Assembly (NCBI RefSeq): GCF_900608595.1
Contig: NZ_UWYY01000011.1
Span: forward strand, 1-64,000
DNA: 64,000 nt
Direction of reading: 5' to 3'
From: Promicromonospora panici
Lineage (GTDB): Bacteria > Actinomycetota > Actinomycetes > Actinomycetales > Cellulomonadaceae
Both the position numbers and the translations under genes were made by a program. Of the stretch, positions 24,975 through 33,365 are shown one piece after another; position 1 is the stretch's first letter, and every line of letters begins with the position of its first letter. A model generated the notes under the pieces. It had not been told where the DNA came from, did no database searches, and worked only from the letters and a program-made list of their open reading frames with translations.

Positions 24975-27502
24975 GCCCCGATCACCGCACCGGTGGAGCT
25001 GGTCGGCGTCGTCTTCACGGTCTCGGCGCGCGTCTCCACCAGCGGCGCCATGACCTTGGCCCGGCCGTACCGGGCCTGGAAGTCCCGGATCAGGCACTCG
25101 CCGCGGCGCTCCTCGACCACGCCGACGGCGGCGTCCGTCACCGGGGCGGTGCCCTCGGTGATGAGCTTGACCAAGCCCTCGTCCACGGGCGCGTCGTGTG
25201 ACAGGCCGTGCAGCCAGCGCAGGCCGCGGCGGGCCAGGTTCGCGTCGCGGTGGCGCAGCAGCACCCGGAACGGGATCAGCCCGCGCACGACCTCGTTGCC
25301 GAAGTCCTCCTCGGCGTCGTGGCTGCCGAGCAGGAGTGCGGCCTTGTGCTTACGGCCGTCCCGGATGAACGTGCCGATCTCCTCGGCCGCCTCGGGTGAC
25401 GACATGGTCTTGGACGCCTCGTCGGCGGCGAAGATGTCGAGCCGTGAGCGGTCCGCGAAGCAGCGGTACCTGGCCAGGGCGGCGATGAGCGCGAACGTGG
25501 CGCGGCCGAACACCTTCTCGGCCTTGAGCTCGGCGAACAGGTGGCCGTGCTCCATGTCGGCCCGCGAGGGCAGCTGCATCTTGTGCGTGTGCAGCACGAT
25601 CGCCGGCGAGCTCAGGTCAAGCGGTGGCAGGGTGTCGTCGAAGAGGGCGCGCCCGAAGTCGAGCTCGGAGAAGATCCGCATCTCGTCGGCGAGCAGCTTG
25701 GCGCCCGGGTACTCGCAGTCCGTCTCGAGGTGCCGCGCGAGCGAGCCGAGCGACGTGATCTTGTGGCGCCACATGTACTCGGTCTGCAGCACCTTGGACA
25801 GCAGGACGTTCTGCTCGGACTTGGTCTGCACAGACAGCAGCACGGTGATGAAGGACCGGGCGACCCGCGGCGCCTGCGCGGGCGGCAGGATGCGCAGCGG
25901 GTCCATGGAGACCGTCGCGTCCTCGGAGATCTCCACGACCTGCGAGCCGGGGATCTCGGACACGGCGATGCCCCACTCACCCATCTCCGTGTGGTCCACC
26001 GCCATGAGCGTGGCGCCCATGTCGACGTTGTCCATGGCCACGGTCTTCATGCTGACCGATTTGCCCGATCCGAGCTCCCCGACGAACCCCATCGCGAGCG
26101 CGACGTCCAGCTTGTCTGTGGCACCCGCCAGGTTCACGAACACCGGGTTCGGCCGGGCGGCCCCGTTCGAGATCTCCAGGGCGAACAGTGCGCCGGAGGT
26201 GTCGCCCAGCTCCGTCGTCGCGAACGGCACCGCGGCCGAGAACGCCCGCGCCGTCGTGATCTGCGAGTACTCCCGCACCGCGCGCGGCGTCGGCATGCCG
26301 GGCAGGGTGGCCTCGAAGAGCGTCGGCTGGATGGTGGGGTCGGTCCGCAGCGAGAACTGCATGGCGGCGAAGTACTTGGTGAGGTCGCGGGCGTCGTCGA
26401 GCGCCTGTTCGGGGGTGTTGCCCGAGACCGTGAACATCGTGGTGGCGTCGACCTCCACCTCGAGCTCGTCGGCGTCCATCACCGCCTGGTACTCGCCCAG
26501 CGCCCGCGCCGTCGTGTCCAGGGACGACCCGGCGCGCTCCTCCTCGGAGCGCTGGTCGAACTGGTCGTTCAGGGTGCGCACCGCGCGGCGGTTGCGGTTG
26601 GTCACCTCGTCGCGCGAGCGCACGGTCATGCGGATCGCCCAGTCGCAGGGCACGCCGGACTCGTCGACGCGCCCGATCCACTCGCACCCCGGGTAGATGA
26701 TCCCGCCCGACGGCGTATCGCTCACCACGAGCGTCGTCTGGTAGGAGGCGAGGTCGGGGTTGGTGGGGTCCAGGACCTTCACGTAGGGCCGCTTCAGGAT
26801 CTGCAGCGGGCCCAGCTTCTTCTCGGAGTCGGTCTGCCCGGCCGGGTCCACCAGCGCGGACGGCAGCACCGACGGCCCCGACAGGTGCATCTCCGCGTCC
26901 AGCGAGCCGTCGACGGGCACCGCGGTGTCGAGCCCGAGGCCACGCTGCATCGCGTGCCCGAACATCCACGCCATCTCGGCCACCGTCGCCGGCCGCGGGT
27001 CGAACGCGGAGGGCATCTCCTTGCGCAGTGCCTCCGCCTGTGCGGCCCGTTCGCCGATCGCGTGCCTGCCGGGCACGGAACGGGGCATCATCAACGTGTC
27101 CTGCAGCGTGGTCCAGCTCGCGTGCAGCGGCTCCATGAACGCCTTCGCGCCCGGGTTCGCCAGGGGCGCGGCGATCCAGTGGACCCGCCGGCCGATCGGG
27201 ATCTGCTCCAGGAAGTCGAGAGTGGCCTCGCACTCCGCGGCCCACGCCTCGCGCTCGGTCAGGTCGACACCCTCGATCATCGAGAGCACCACCGACGCCG
27301 GGTCGGTGGCCGCCGTCAGGCCGAGGTGCAGGGACTCTCCCCGCAGCGCGCGGTACAGCGCGGTGTGGTGCCGCCGGGCGGCGTGCTTCTTGTCGTCGGG
27401 CTGGAATGCGTACGGCACGGGTGACACGCGCCAGACCGCCCACACGGTCCCGGTGCGGGTCCACATGAGGCCGTCGGTCAGGGCCGAGATGTGGCTCAGC
27501 AT
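24971..27502 (-). CDS. VirB4-type secretion ATPase
   Basis: 843-residue cytoplasmic motor of type IV secretion/conjugation systems. Walker A is GFVGELGSGKSVSMKT near residues 472-487 and Walker B is LDIFAADEASK near 690. The N-terminal half lacks an obvious nucleotide site, as expected for VirB4/TraC/ConE proteins that dock on the membrane complex. Start ATG 27502 is preceded by GAGAGG, only 6 bp after the previous gene stop. It belongs with the TrbL-like and SCO6880/PrgI-like genes on either side. There is no companion coupling ATPase (TcpA/TraD/FtsK-like) in the window, so its cargo need not be DNA. Confidence 0.9.
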   Translation of the reverse strand: MLSHISALTDGLMWTRTGTVWAVWRVSPVPYAFQPDDKKHAARRHHTALYRALRGESLHLGLTAATDPASVVLSMIEGVDLTEREAWAAECEATLDFLEQIPIGRRVHWIAAPLANPGAKAFMEPLHASWTTLQDTLMMPRSVPGRHAIGERAAQAEALRKEMPSAFDPRPATVAEMAWMFGHAMQRGLGLDTAVPVDGSLDAEMHLSGPSVLPSALVDPAGQTDSEKKLGPLQILKRPYVKVLDPTNPDLASYQTTLVVSDTPSGGIIYPGCEWIGRVDESGVPCDWAIRMTVRSRDEVTNRNRRAVRTLNDQFDQRSEEERAGSSLDTTARALGEYQAVMDADELEVEVDATTMFTVSGNTPEQALDDARDLTKYFAAMQFSLRTDPTIQPTLFEATLPGMPTPRAVREYSQITTARAFSAAVPFATTELGDTSGALFALEISNGAARPNPVFVNLAGATDKLDVALAMGFVGELGSGKSVSMKTVAMDNVDMGATLMAVDHTEMGEWGIAVSEIPGSQVVEISEDATVSMDPLRILPPAQAPRVARSFITVLLSVQTKSEQNVLLSKVLQTEYMWRHKITSLGSLARHLETDCEYPGAKLLADEMRIFSELDFGRALFDDTLPPLDLSSPAIVLHTHKMQLPSRADMEHGHLFAELKAEKVFGRATFALIAALARYRCFADRSRLDIFAADEASKTMSSPEAAEEIGTFIRDGRKHKAALLLGSHDAEEDFGNEVVRGLIPFRVLLRHRDANLARRGLRWLHGLSHDAPVDEGLVKLITEGTAPVTDAAVGVVEERRGECLIRDFQARYGRAKVMAPLVETRAETVKTTPTSSTGAVIGA

Positions 27503-27508
27503 GGGGGC

Positions 27509-28270
27509 TCAGTCCTCTCGCGGGGTGGTGGGTGCTGTGCTGCTGGTGGAGTCGTCGGTGTTCTGGAGCTTCCCGGCGAGCAGCTTCCCGACGCCGGTCA
27601 GGTCGGCGCTCCTGCGGTCGTCCGCCACCGTGGCGGCCGCCGCTGCCCAGTCCGCCGGGGAGCGCCTGTCCGGTTGGGTCCGGGGTTGCGGCTCCGGTGC
27701 CGACTCGGGCGCCGGCTGGAGCTGCCTGCCCTCGTACGTGGCGTCCGCGGGACCCCGCCCGGTCAGCGCCGGCAGGAGCTCGGTCGGGATGGGCCGGATC
27801 TCCACCACGCGCGCCGGCTCGGCCGGTCGCGGCGCTTGCCGGACCTGTCCGCTCGCGGGCTCGGTGGGCCGCGCGGCGACGGTGGGCGACGGGGGAAGGA
27901 CGACCATCACCCGGTGGGTCATCAGGCGCGGCTTGGGCAGTGCGACCTGCCCGCCGACCAGACGCCCCGGGCTGGAGGTCAGGTTCATCGCGTCCATGAC
28001 GAACGCGATGGGGTTGCGGCCGCTGCTCGGGAGCTTGCCCGTGGCCCAGACGACGCCGACGACCACCCCGACGGCGACCACGATGTTCATGAAACCGCCC
28101 AGCTGCGCCCACAGCGGAGCTGTCTTCCACAGCGTGAACGCCACCACGGCGCCCGCTCCGACCTGGGTGATCGTGTACGGGCCACCCCAGATGCGCCCGC
28201 CGCTGGGTAGCTTCCCCACCAGCATGGGGATGCGTCGGGCCTTCGTGTAGAACTTCGCGGTCTCGGTCAC
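27509..28270 (-). CDS. SCO6880/PrgI-like two-helix membrane protein
   Basis: 253 residues. The N-terminus (AKFYTKARRIPMLVGKLPSGG) leads into two membrane segments (TQVGAGAVVAFTLWKTAPLW and NIVVAVGVVVGVVWATG), then a VALPKPRLM segment and a long Pro/Arg-rich cytoplasmic tail. PrgI/SCO6880-family proteins of this shape accompany VirB4 in Gram-positive conjugative operons, where they probably correspond to VirB3. Start is GTG 28270. It sits 6 bp before virB4. Confidence 0.78.
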   Translation of the reverse strand: MTETAKFYTKARRIPMLVGKLPSGGRIWGGPYTITQVGAGAVVAFTLWKTAPLWAQLGGFMNIVVAVGVVVGVVWATGKLPSSGRNPIAFVMDAMNLTSSPGRLVGGQVALPKPRLMTHRVMVVLPPSPTVAARPTEPASGQVRQAPRPAEPARVVEIRPIPTELLPALTGRGPADATYEGRQLQPAPESAPEPQPRTQPDRRSPADWAAAAATVADDRRSADLTGVGKLLAGKLQNTDDSTSSTAPTTPRED

Positions 28271-28381
28271 CGGACACCCTCCTCACCACGTGCCGGGCGC
28301 GCGAACGCGCCCACCTGACCAACCCTGCGCCGTGCCCTCAGCGTCGTGCCCATACGTCGTGCCCTGTCGCCCCCTGGACCG

Positions 28382-28663
28382 TCAGAGGACTGTCTGCGTG
28401 TTCACGATCGCCGGAGCCGAGTTGAACTCGTCCCGGGCGAGGTCGGAGGTGACGTTGATGCCGCCGTTCACGAGCCACAGGACTATGCCGCCGACGATCG
28501 CGGACATCAGGATCGCCGCGATCGACATCTTGGTCTTCACCGCGGTGATGACGACCATGAGGATGACGACGACGAAGGTCACCGACTCGATAGCACTCTT
28601 GACCTCCTCGGACTTCACGGTGATGAGGTCGAGGAAGCCGGCCATAACGATCTCGTTGGTCAT
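28382..28663 (-). CDS. small two-helix protein, candidate VirB2/TrbC-type subunit
   Basis: 93 residues with two hydrophobic segments (ESVTFVVVILMVVITAVKT and IAAILMSAIVGGIVLWLVNGG) joined by a short basic turn, the topology of VirB2/TrbC pilins and of Gram-positive TcpD-like proteins. The start is well supported by AAGGAG eight bases upstream. A gap of 111 bp separates it from the SCO6880-like gene, the largest in the operon. It is probably made in higher amounts than its neighbours, given its strong ribosome site. Confidence 0.7.
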   Translation of the reverse strand: MTNEIVMAGFLDLITVKSEEVKSAIESVTFVVVILMVVITAVKTKMSIAAILMSAIVGGIVLWLVNGGINVTSDLARDEFNSAPAIVNTQTVL

Positions 28664-28677
28664 GATTTTCTCCTTCG

Positions 28678-29826
28678 CTACTCCCCGGCGGTGCCGGGGT
28701 CGATCGTGCCGGATGGCGTGGTGTCGATACGGACGGCCGGCTCGAGGCCGGCAACCTCCCAGCGGCCGTCACGCCCACGGAGCGTGAGGACGTACTGGGC
28801 GGTGGTCTTGTCGCCGTCGAGCCGGGTGAGCTCGGCGGTGATCAGGGCGTGGGTTCCGTCGTTGTCGGCCGGGTCCTCCGTGACCTCGTGCGTCCCCTTG
28901 ATGTCGGTCACGGTCACGGCTGCGTACGGGGCGGGGGTGATCGCCGAGATGGAGGTACCGGGGCGCAGGTAGCGCGTGATCTCGCCCTCGCCGGCGATCA
29001 TCGCCGTGAGGAACCCGGCGGCGGACTGACCGGCGCCCGACGTCGGAGAGATGGTCTCGGGGTAGTCGAGGTTCGGCGGCTCGGCGGCGGCCGCCGGCCC
29101 GGGCACGGGGGAGGGCAGCGCGAGGGCGGTCACGGCCAGGTTCGGCCCGGACCACTCGGTCTCGGTGCGGTCCACCAGCACCGGCACCTGGAAGTAGCGG
29201 CGCACCCAGACGAGCGGCACCTCCGCCTCCTTGTCGGCCTTACCGGTACCGCCCGACGCCGGCGGCGTCGAGCCGGGGGCCGGCTCCGCGACGTCCACGC
29301 CGACCGTCACCGACCACACGCCGTCCTCCGCCTGCTCGACCTGGGCCACCGACGAGTCGCGGATGGTCAGACCCTCCTGGGGGAGAGAGCCGACCGGGGC
29401 GCTGGTCAGGGACGCGATCAGCTGCTGGTCGTCGGCATCCGCCCGCAGCCAGGTCTCCACGAGCTCGACGGCCCGCTCGCTGGCGGCGGCGGTCTCGGCC
29501 GAGACCGCCGCGCCGCCGGCCGTGGCGACCGGGGCGGGCTCGGGCCGCAGCGCGGTCCACACGAGGGCGGCGGGACCGGCGAGCAGAGCCAGCGCGAGCA
29601 GGGCGCCCCAGGCCTTGGTCACCAGGGCAGGTCCGTTGGACCACTCCACCACCTGCGGGGGCTGGCTCTCGCCGTCACCGCCGCCCGACGACGATGGGGG
29701 CGTCGTGGGCTGGTCGGGTCCGCCGGCCCAGGGCGAGGCGGGACTGGAAGCGCCGTCGGCCGGGGCGGGCAGCTCGGCCGGCTTGGCCGCCTTCTTGCCG
29801 CGCCGGCGGACGAGGAGCGAGCTCAT
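28678..29826 (-). CDS. TcpC/VirB8-like conjugal-transfer protein
   Basis: 382 residues: a Pro/Gly-rich cytoplasmic N-terminus, one transmembrane helix (KAWGALLALALLAGPAALVW, about 68-87), then two extracytoplasmic NTF2-like domains (AVELVETWLRADADDQQLI... and SAAGFLTAMIAGEGEITRYLRPG...). This is the architecture of TcpC from clostridial plasmid pCW3 and of VirB8, which form the envelope scaffold. The start overlaps the stop of the small upstream gene by 4 nt. Confidence 0.85.
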   Translation of the reverse strand: MSSLLVRRRGKKAAKPAELPAPADGASSPASPWAGGPDQPTTPPSSSGGGDGESQPPQVVEWSNGPALVTKAWGALLALALLAGPAALVWTALRPEPAPVATAGGAAVSAETAAASERAVELVETWLRADADDQQLIASLTSAPVGSLPQEGLTIRDSSVAQVEQAEDGVWSVTVGVDVAEPAPGSTPPASGGTGKADKEAEVPLVWVRRYFQVPVLVDRTETEWSGPNLAVTALALPSPVPGPAAAAEPPNLDYPETISPTSGAGQSAAGFLTAMIAGEGEITRYLRPGTSISAITPAPYAAVTVTDIKGTHEVTEDPADNDGTHALITAELTRLDGDKTTAQYVLTLRGRDGRWEVAGLEPAVRIDTTPSGTIDPGTAGE

Positions 29827-30152
29827 CGCGTACGCACCTCGTTCTGCAGGTCCGCCCGGATGCGCTCGCGGGCCTCACGGGCGCTACGCACCCGGGGACT
29901 GTCGAGCGCCTCGGTCAGGCGAGCCGTCGTGTCCTCCTCGCCGAGGGGATCCTCGGAGAGGGAAGCGATGAGGTCGGCGACCACGGGCGCCACCTCGCCG
30001 CGGGCTGCGTGCACCTCGGCGGTGTCCCGGAGCAGGGACCACGTGTGGTCGAAGTCCGGGGCTTCGGGATCCGCACTGCGGACGCCCGCGCTGCCGAGGT
30101 CGGTGCTGCCGAGTCCGGCGCCGGGCGCCTGGTCGAGCTCGTCCTTGCTCAT
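29823..30152 (-). CDS. small acidic cytoplasmic protein, first gene of the type IV secretion operon
   Basis: 109 residues, with no signal or membrane segment. The C-terminal half is predicted helical (RDTAEVHAARGEVAPVVADLIA and SAREARERIRADLQNEVRTR). I do not recognise a family. The ATG at 30152 is supported by GAGAGG upstream; the longer frame to 30371 would run into the divergent regulator and is not plausible. The 4-nt overlap with the TcpC-like gene places it in the operon, perhaps as a chaperone or assembly factor. Confidence 0.65.
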   Translation of the reverse strand: MSKDELDQAPGAGLGSTDLGSAGVRSADPEAPDFDHTWSLLRDTAEVHAARGEVAPVVADLIASLSEDPLGEEDTTARLTEALDSPRVRSAREARERIRADLQNEVRTR

Positions 30153-30248
30153 CTCGCCTCTCCCGTTTCTCCGTCTCTTGCGTCTGCTGAGCACAAATGG
30201 CAGGTGACGAGTTCGTGTGACATCGGTAGTCCCCGGGTTTTGGCTGAC

Positions 30249-30264
30249 TGTGACGCAGGTCACA
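30249..30264. promoter_or_regulatory. CRP/GlxR-type binding site between secretion operon and sigma-like regulator
   Basis: TGTGACGCAGGTCACA is a perfect TGTGA-N6-TCACA, the consensus of CRP-family regulators including mycobacterial CRP and corynebacterial GlxR. It is centred about 105 bp upstream of the minus-strand operon start (30152) and 87 bp upstream of the plus-strand regulator (30344). Direct reading; regulation is inferred. Confidence 0.6.
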
Positions 30265-30343
30265 CCAGAGCAAACCGAGCGGGCAACAGTGGCGGGCAAC
30301 ACCCTCTCGGTGGACTCGGGGCTGAACGGAGGGGGGAACCGCC

Positions 30344-31222
30344 ATGCCTGCACGTATGCCTGCACCGGCATCAGGAACGCTGATGCGAGAGCTTGACCAT
30401 GACTGGGCCGACCTGGTCCGCACGCGGTCGTTCGCGATGGAGATCGCTCGTCTCGTCGGACGTTTCCCGCAGCTCGCCGGACTGCGTACGGGTGGCACCG
30501 TGCAGCTCGCCCCCGACGACGCCGACAGGGTGCTGTACGCGCTCATCGTCGAGCACGCGAGCGGCAGCTTCGCCGCCGGCCGTGCGGTGCTGCAGTGCAT
30601 GCTCCCCGCGGTGCGCACCATCGTCCGCCGGTCACGCCGCCACTATCCCGACGTGCAGGACCTCGAGCAGGAGGCCGCCGCGGCGATGTGGGACGCGATC
30701 ACCCACTACGACCTCGAGCGCAGCAGCCGGGTCGCGATGCGGCTGCAGGGGCACACCCTGACGCGCGTCGTCGGCGACCGGGCGCCGCATGCACGAGGTG
30801 GCCGGGCCAGCCGCGGACCCCGGGTGGCGGAGATCCCCACCGACACGGACACACTGGCCGTCCTCGAGCGGCCGACGACGCCCGAGCCCGGACCCGACGC
30901 GGTCTACTCGCTCGCGAGCATGTCGCTCGGCACCACTGGCGAGGTCCTCGACGTCATCGCGTGGGGACTCGACAAGGGCGTCCTGACGCAGGACGAGTCA
31001 GCTCTTCTGGCGCGGCTGTACGCGCCGGACCCCGATCTCCCGGAGTACGCCGAGCTCGGCTCGGGTCGCGGGAACTATCAGCGGCGGGTGGCCCACGAGC
31101 TGGGCATCTCGCACGCAGCCTTGCGCCAGCGGGCGAGTCGCGCAGTGCGACGGCTGGCGGAAGCCGTTCAGTCCGGTGGTCTGTCTGGGGGACAGCCGGG
31201 CGAACGGGACGGTGAGGGGTGA
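30344..31222 (+). CDS. sigma-factor-like DNA-binding regulator
   Basis: 292 residues. The order resembles a sigma-70-like protein: a region-2-like helix set (HYPDVQDLEQEAAAAMWDAI with RSSRVAMRLQGHTLTRVVGD) and a C-terminal region-4-like helix-turn-helix (NYQRRVAHELGISHAALRQR). The -10 recognition residues of group 1 sigma factors are not evident, so it may be an alternative sigma or a sigma-derived activator. It is transcribed away from the secretion operon and towards the Tad operon, sitting between both, so it is the obvious candidate regulator. The start is ATG 30344; ATG 30356 is possible. A terminator follows at 31291. Confidence 0.72.
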   Translation: MPARMPAPASGTLMRELDHDWADLVRTRSFAMEIARLVGRFPQLAGLRTGGTVQLAPDDADRVLYALIVEHASGSFAAGRAVLQCMLPAVRTIVRRSRRHYPDVQDLEQEAAAAMWDAITHYDLERSSRVAMRLQGHTLTRVVGDRAPHARGGRASRGPRVAEIPTDTDTLAVLERPTTPEPGPDAVYSLASMSLGTTGEVLDVIAWGLDKGVLTQDESALLARLYAPDPDLPEYAELGSGRGNYQRRVAHELGISHAALRQRASRAVRRLAEAVQSGGLSGGQPGERDGEG

Positions 31223-31290
31223 CGACGACCGACAGGCTGAGCACTGGGGGGTGCGTGAAGCCCTGAAGTTGTCCGAAGTCCGCCTCATCG

Positions 31291-31323
31291 CGAGAGGGCC
31301 CCACCGCCAGCGGGGCCCTCTCG
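31291..31323 (+). terminator. terminator of the sigma-like regulator gene
   Basis: Perfect 12-bp arms (31291-31302 and 31312-31323) with a 9-nt loop, followed by TTCTGTCC, 68 nt after the regulator stop codon. Confidence 0.8.
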
Positions 31324-31388
31324 TTCTGTCCGCACACCGCTGCGCGCCGACGTGCCTCCCTCGCACACAGCAAACGTAAAGACCGCCC

Positions 31389-31414
31389 CCACGGTTTGTC
31401 CGGACACCCCGTGG
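31389..31414. promoter_or_regulatory. 26-bp palindrome upstream of the Tad operon
   Basis: CCACGG (31389-31394) and CCGTGG (31409-31414) flank the perfect 10-bp palindrome TGTCCGGACA (31397-31406). The whole 26-bp element is symmetric apart from two base pairs next to the outer arms. It has no loop, so it suits a dimeric DNA-binding protein better than a terminator. Confidence 0.45.
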
Positions 31415-31755
31415 TGCGGGAGGCTTTTCTCACGGGCTGACCTGCGAAGTCAACACCACGGTTGTGGTTCTGGCGTGTAAGGGTCAGATCGTTTGAGGGT
31501 CACTCAATATTCAAGTCATCTCCACAACTTTGAAGTCTCCTTGACCTAGCGGGCATCCTGAACCCTGATTAGCGTTCAACCTGCCGGGTCCGCCCGTGTG
31601 GTCGAGGATTACCTGCGGTGACACCACGCAGGGACTACCTCGCACGCACGGGCAGGAGCACGGTGGAGACAGGCGCACACATGGGAACCTCGACGGGTCC
31701 CGCACCGGGAGAACCCGAGGCGGACTCCGCCGGCGGGCCCGGAGGAGACGGCACG

Positions 31756-32451
31756 GTGAGCAGTGGCACGAAGGTCGCGAACCAGGATCAGCACGCCCGG
31801 TCCGCGACGAGACCCCAGCGACCCGCGCCCCCCGGGCCGCTCAAACCGACGCGCGCCCGACGCCGTCCTGCGCTCATCGCCCTGGGTCTCGCGCTCGTGG
31901 CGCTGAGCGTGCTCGCCGTTGTTTATCTGACCACCATGCTCGGTCAGACCTTCCGGGTTCTCGCGGTGGCCCAGGAGATTCCACGCGGCACCGTGATCGA
32001 GGCGGGAGACCTCACGGTCGCCGAGCTGCCCACAGGCCCGAGCGCGCTGGAGTCGATCTCCGCCGACGAGCTCGATCTGATGGTCGGCAAGATCGCCGCC
32101 ACCGACCTCAGCCCGGGGCAGCTCCTGACGGAAGCCAACGCCGTGGACGAGCTCGGCCCGCCCACCGGTCAGTCGATCGTGGGCGTGGCACTCGCGCCCA
32201 GCCAGATGCCGATCACCGCCCTGCGGCCCGGTGACGCGGTACGCGTGGTCGAGACGCCGGCGACCGGCGGGGAACCGCCGACCGAGGCACCGTTCAGCAT
32301 CGCCGCCACAGTGATCCGCTCCGAGCCGTCGCCACTCGGCGACCAGATGGTCGTCGACGTGCAGGTCACGTCGAACAACGCCGCGGCGCTCGCGGCCCGC
32401 GCCGCGACCGGTCGCGTCGCGATCGTGATCGACGCCGTCGGGGCGGGGTGA
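31756..32451 (+). CDS. CpaB/RcpC-like SAF-domain protein
   Basis: Tad pilus assembly protein of 231 residues. A basic cytoplasmic N-terminus precedes one membrane helix (ALIALGLALVALSVLAVVYL), then a SAF domain (VLAVAQEIPRGTVIEAGDLTVAELP) and a beta-rich domain (GQSIVGVALAPSQMPITALRPGDAVRVVE), as in CpaB, which acts in the envelope around the pilus channel. I chose the GTG at 31756 because GGAGGAG lies eight bases upstream; starts at 31681 or 31618 would add a disordered N-terminus. It overlaps the next gene by 4 nt and begins an operon of ten coupled or closely spaced genes. Confidence 0.82.
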   Translation: MSSGTKVANQDQHARSATRPQRPAPPGPLKPTRARRRPALIALGLALVALSVLAVVYLTTMLGQTFRVLAVAQEIPRGTVIEAGDLTVAELPTGPSALESISADELDLMVGKIAATDLSPGQLLTEANAVDELGPPTGQSIVGVALAPSQMPITALRPGDAVRVVETPATGGEPPTEAPFSIAATVIRSEPSPLGDQMVVDVQVTSNNAAALAARAATGRVAIVIDAVGAG

Positions 32452-33365
32452 TTCGCGTGGCCCTCGTTGCCCTCGCCAATGCGAAGGGTTCGCCGGGAAC
32501 CACGACGGCGGCTCTCGTGCTGGCGCTCCAGTGGCCCCGGCCGGTGCTCCTCGTCGAGGCCGACCTCGCGGGATCGTCGATCCTCGCCGGGTACTTCCGC
32601 GGACAGCTCCCGCACGACCGCGGCCTGCAGCCGCTCGCCATCGCGCACTCGCACGGCGACCTCGAAGCCTCGTTCTGGGAGCAGACCATTCCGCTCGTTC
32701 GAAACGATCCGGACAAGAAGCTGCTGCCCGGCATCGTCAGCCCGCACACCGCCCCAGCGGTCGCGAACCTGTGGGGGCCGCTCGCCAACCAGCTCGTGGC
32801 GCTCGAGCGCGGCGGCATCGACGTCCTCGTCGACCTCGGCCGGCTCGGTACGGGCGGCGCCGTCCGTGAGGACCGCGAGCCGATAGTCCGGCTGGCGGAC
32901 CAGGTGCTGATCACCACCGGTTCGCGCCTGCCCGACATCGCCGTGACGCGCGAGCTCGTCAAGTCCCGGACGTCGGTCGTCGACGCCGCTGCGCGCGAGC
33001 TCACCAACCTCACCGCTTTGACCGTCGGGCCCGGACGGCCGTACGACGCCAACGAGATCGCCCGCACGCTCGGCCTCGGGACCTTGGGTTCGCTGGCCTG
33101 GGACCCCGTGAACGCGGAGGTTCTGTCGGTGGGGGCGCCCGCGGGGCGCCGGTACTCGACGTCACCGCTGGTGCGGTCGGCCGGCCCGGTGATCTCGCGC
33201 CTCCAGGACCGTACCGAGAGGCGGCGTGCCCGGTTCTCGACCGGCCCACGCGAGCCCAGCCGTGGCACGGGCCCACGGCGTCCGCCCGAGCAGTGGGGCG
33301 CCGACGGCGGCGCGCGCACCGTGCAGGCCGGACCATGGCGCGGCGACGGCAGGGGAGAGGCATGA
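32448..33365 (+). CDS. CpaE/TadZ-like P-loop protein with degenerate Walker A
   Basis: MinD/ParA-superfamily protein of 305 residues that in Tad systems marks the assembly site. The P-loop reads NAKGSPGTTTAA: the signature lysine is present but the nucleotide-binding GK(T/S) lysine is replaced by threonine. VLLVEADLAGSS corresponds to the switch I/A' region and VLVDLGRLGTGG to Walker B. ATP hydrolysis may be lost. The C-terminal 60 residues are a basic tail. It overlaps both neighbours by 4 nt (GTGA, ATGA). Confidence 0.8.
   Translation: MIRVALVALANAKGSPGTTTAALVLALQWPRPVLLVEADLAGSSILAGYFRGQLPHDRGLQPLAIAHSHGDLEASFWEQTIPLVRNDPDKKLLPGIVSPHTAPAVANLWGPLANQLVALERGGIDVLVDLGRLGTGGAVREDREPIVRLADQVLITTGSRLPDIAVTRELVKSRTSVVDAAARELTNLTALTVGPGRPYDANEIARTLGLGTLGSLAWDPVNAEVLSVGAPAGRRYSTSPLVRSAGPVISRLQDRTERRRARFSTGPREPSRGTGPRRPPEQWGADGGARTVQAGPWRGDGRGEA

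Larger units (their letters stand above)
31223..31755 (+). other. long intergenic region ahead of the Tad operon
   Basis: No gene is recognisable in these 533 bp. They hold a terminator (31291-31323), a large palindrome (31389-31414), a small ACCAC-GGTT-GTGGT dyad (31455-31468) and a comparatively AT-rich stretch (about 31490-31575) with TTGACC at 31541-31546. This is the likely promoter and operator region of the Tad operon. Translation of the CpaB-like gene might begin in its last part (GTG 31618 or ATG 31681). Confidence 0.6.

Noticed and set aside
30344-30371. Extension of the small secretion-operon gene to 30371
   Set aside because: It would overlap the divergent sigma-like gene and cross the CRP-type site; the ATG at 30152 has a good ribosome site.
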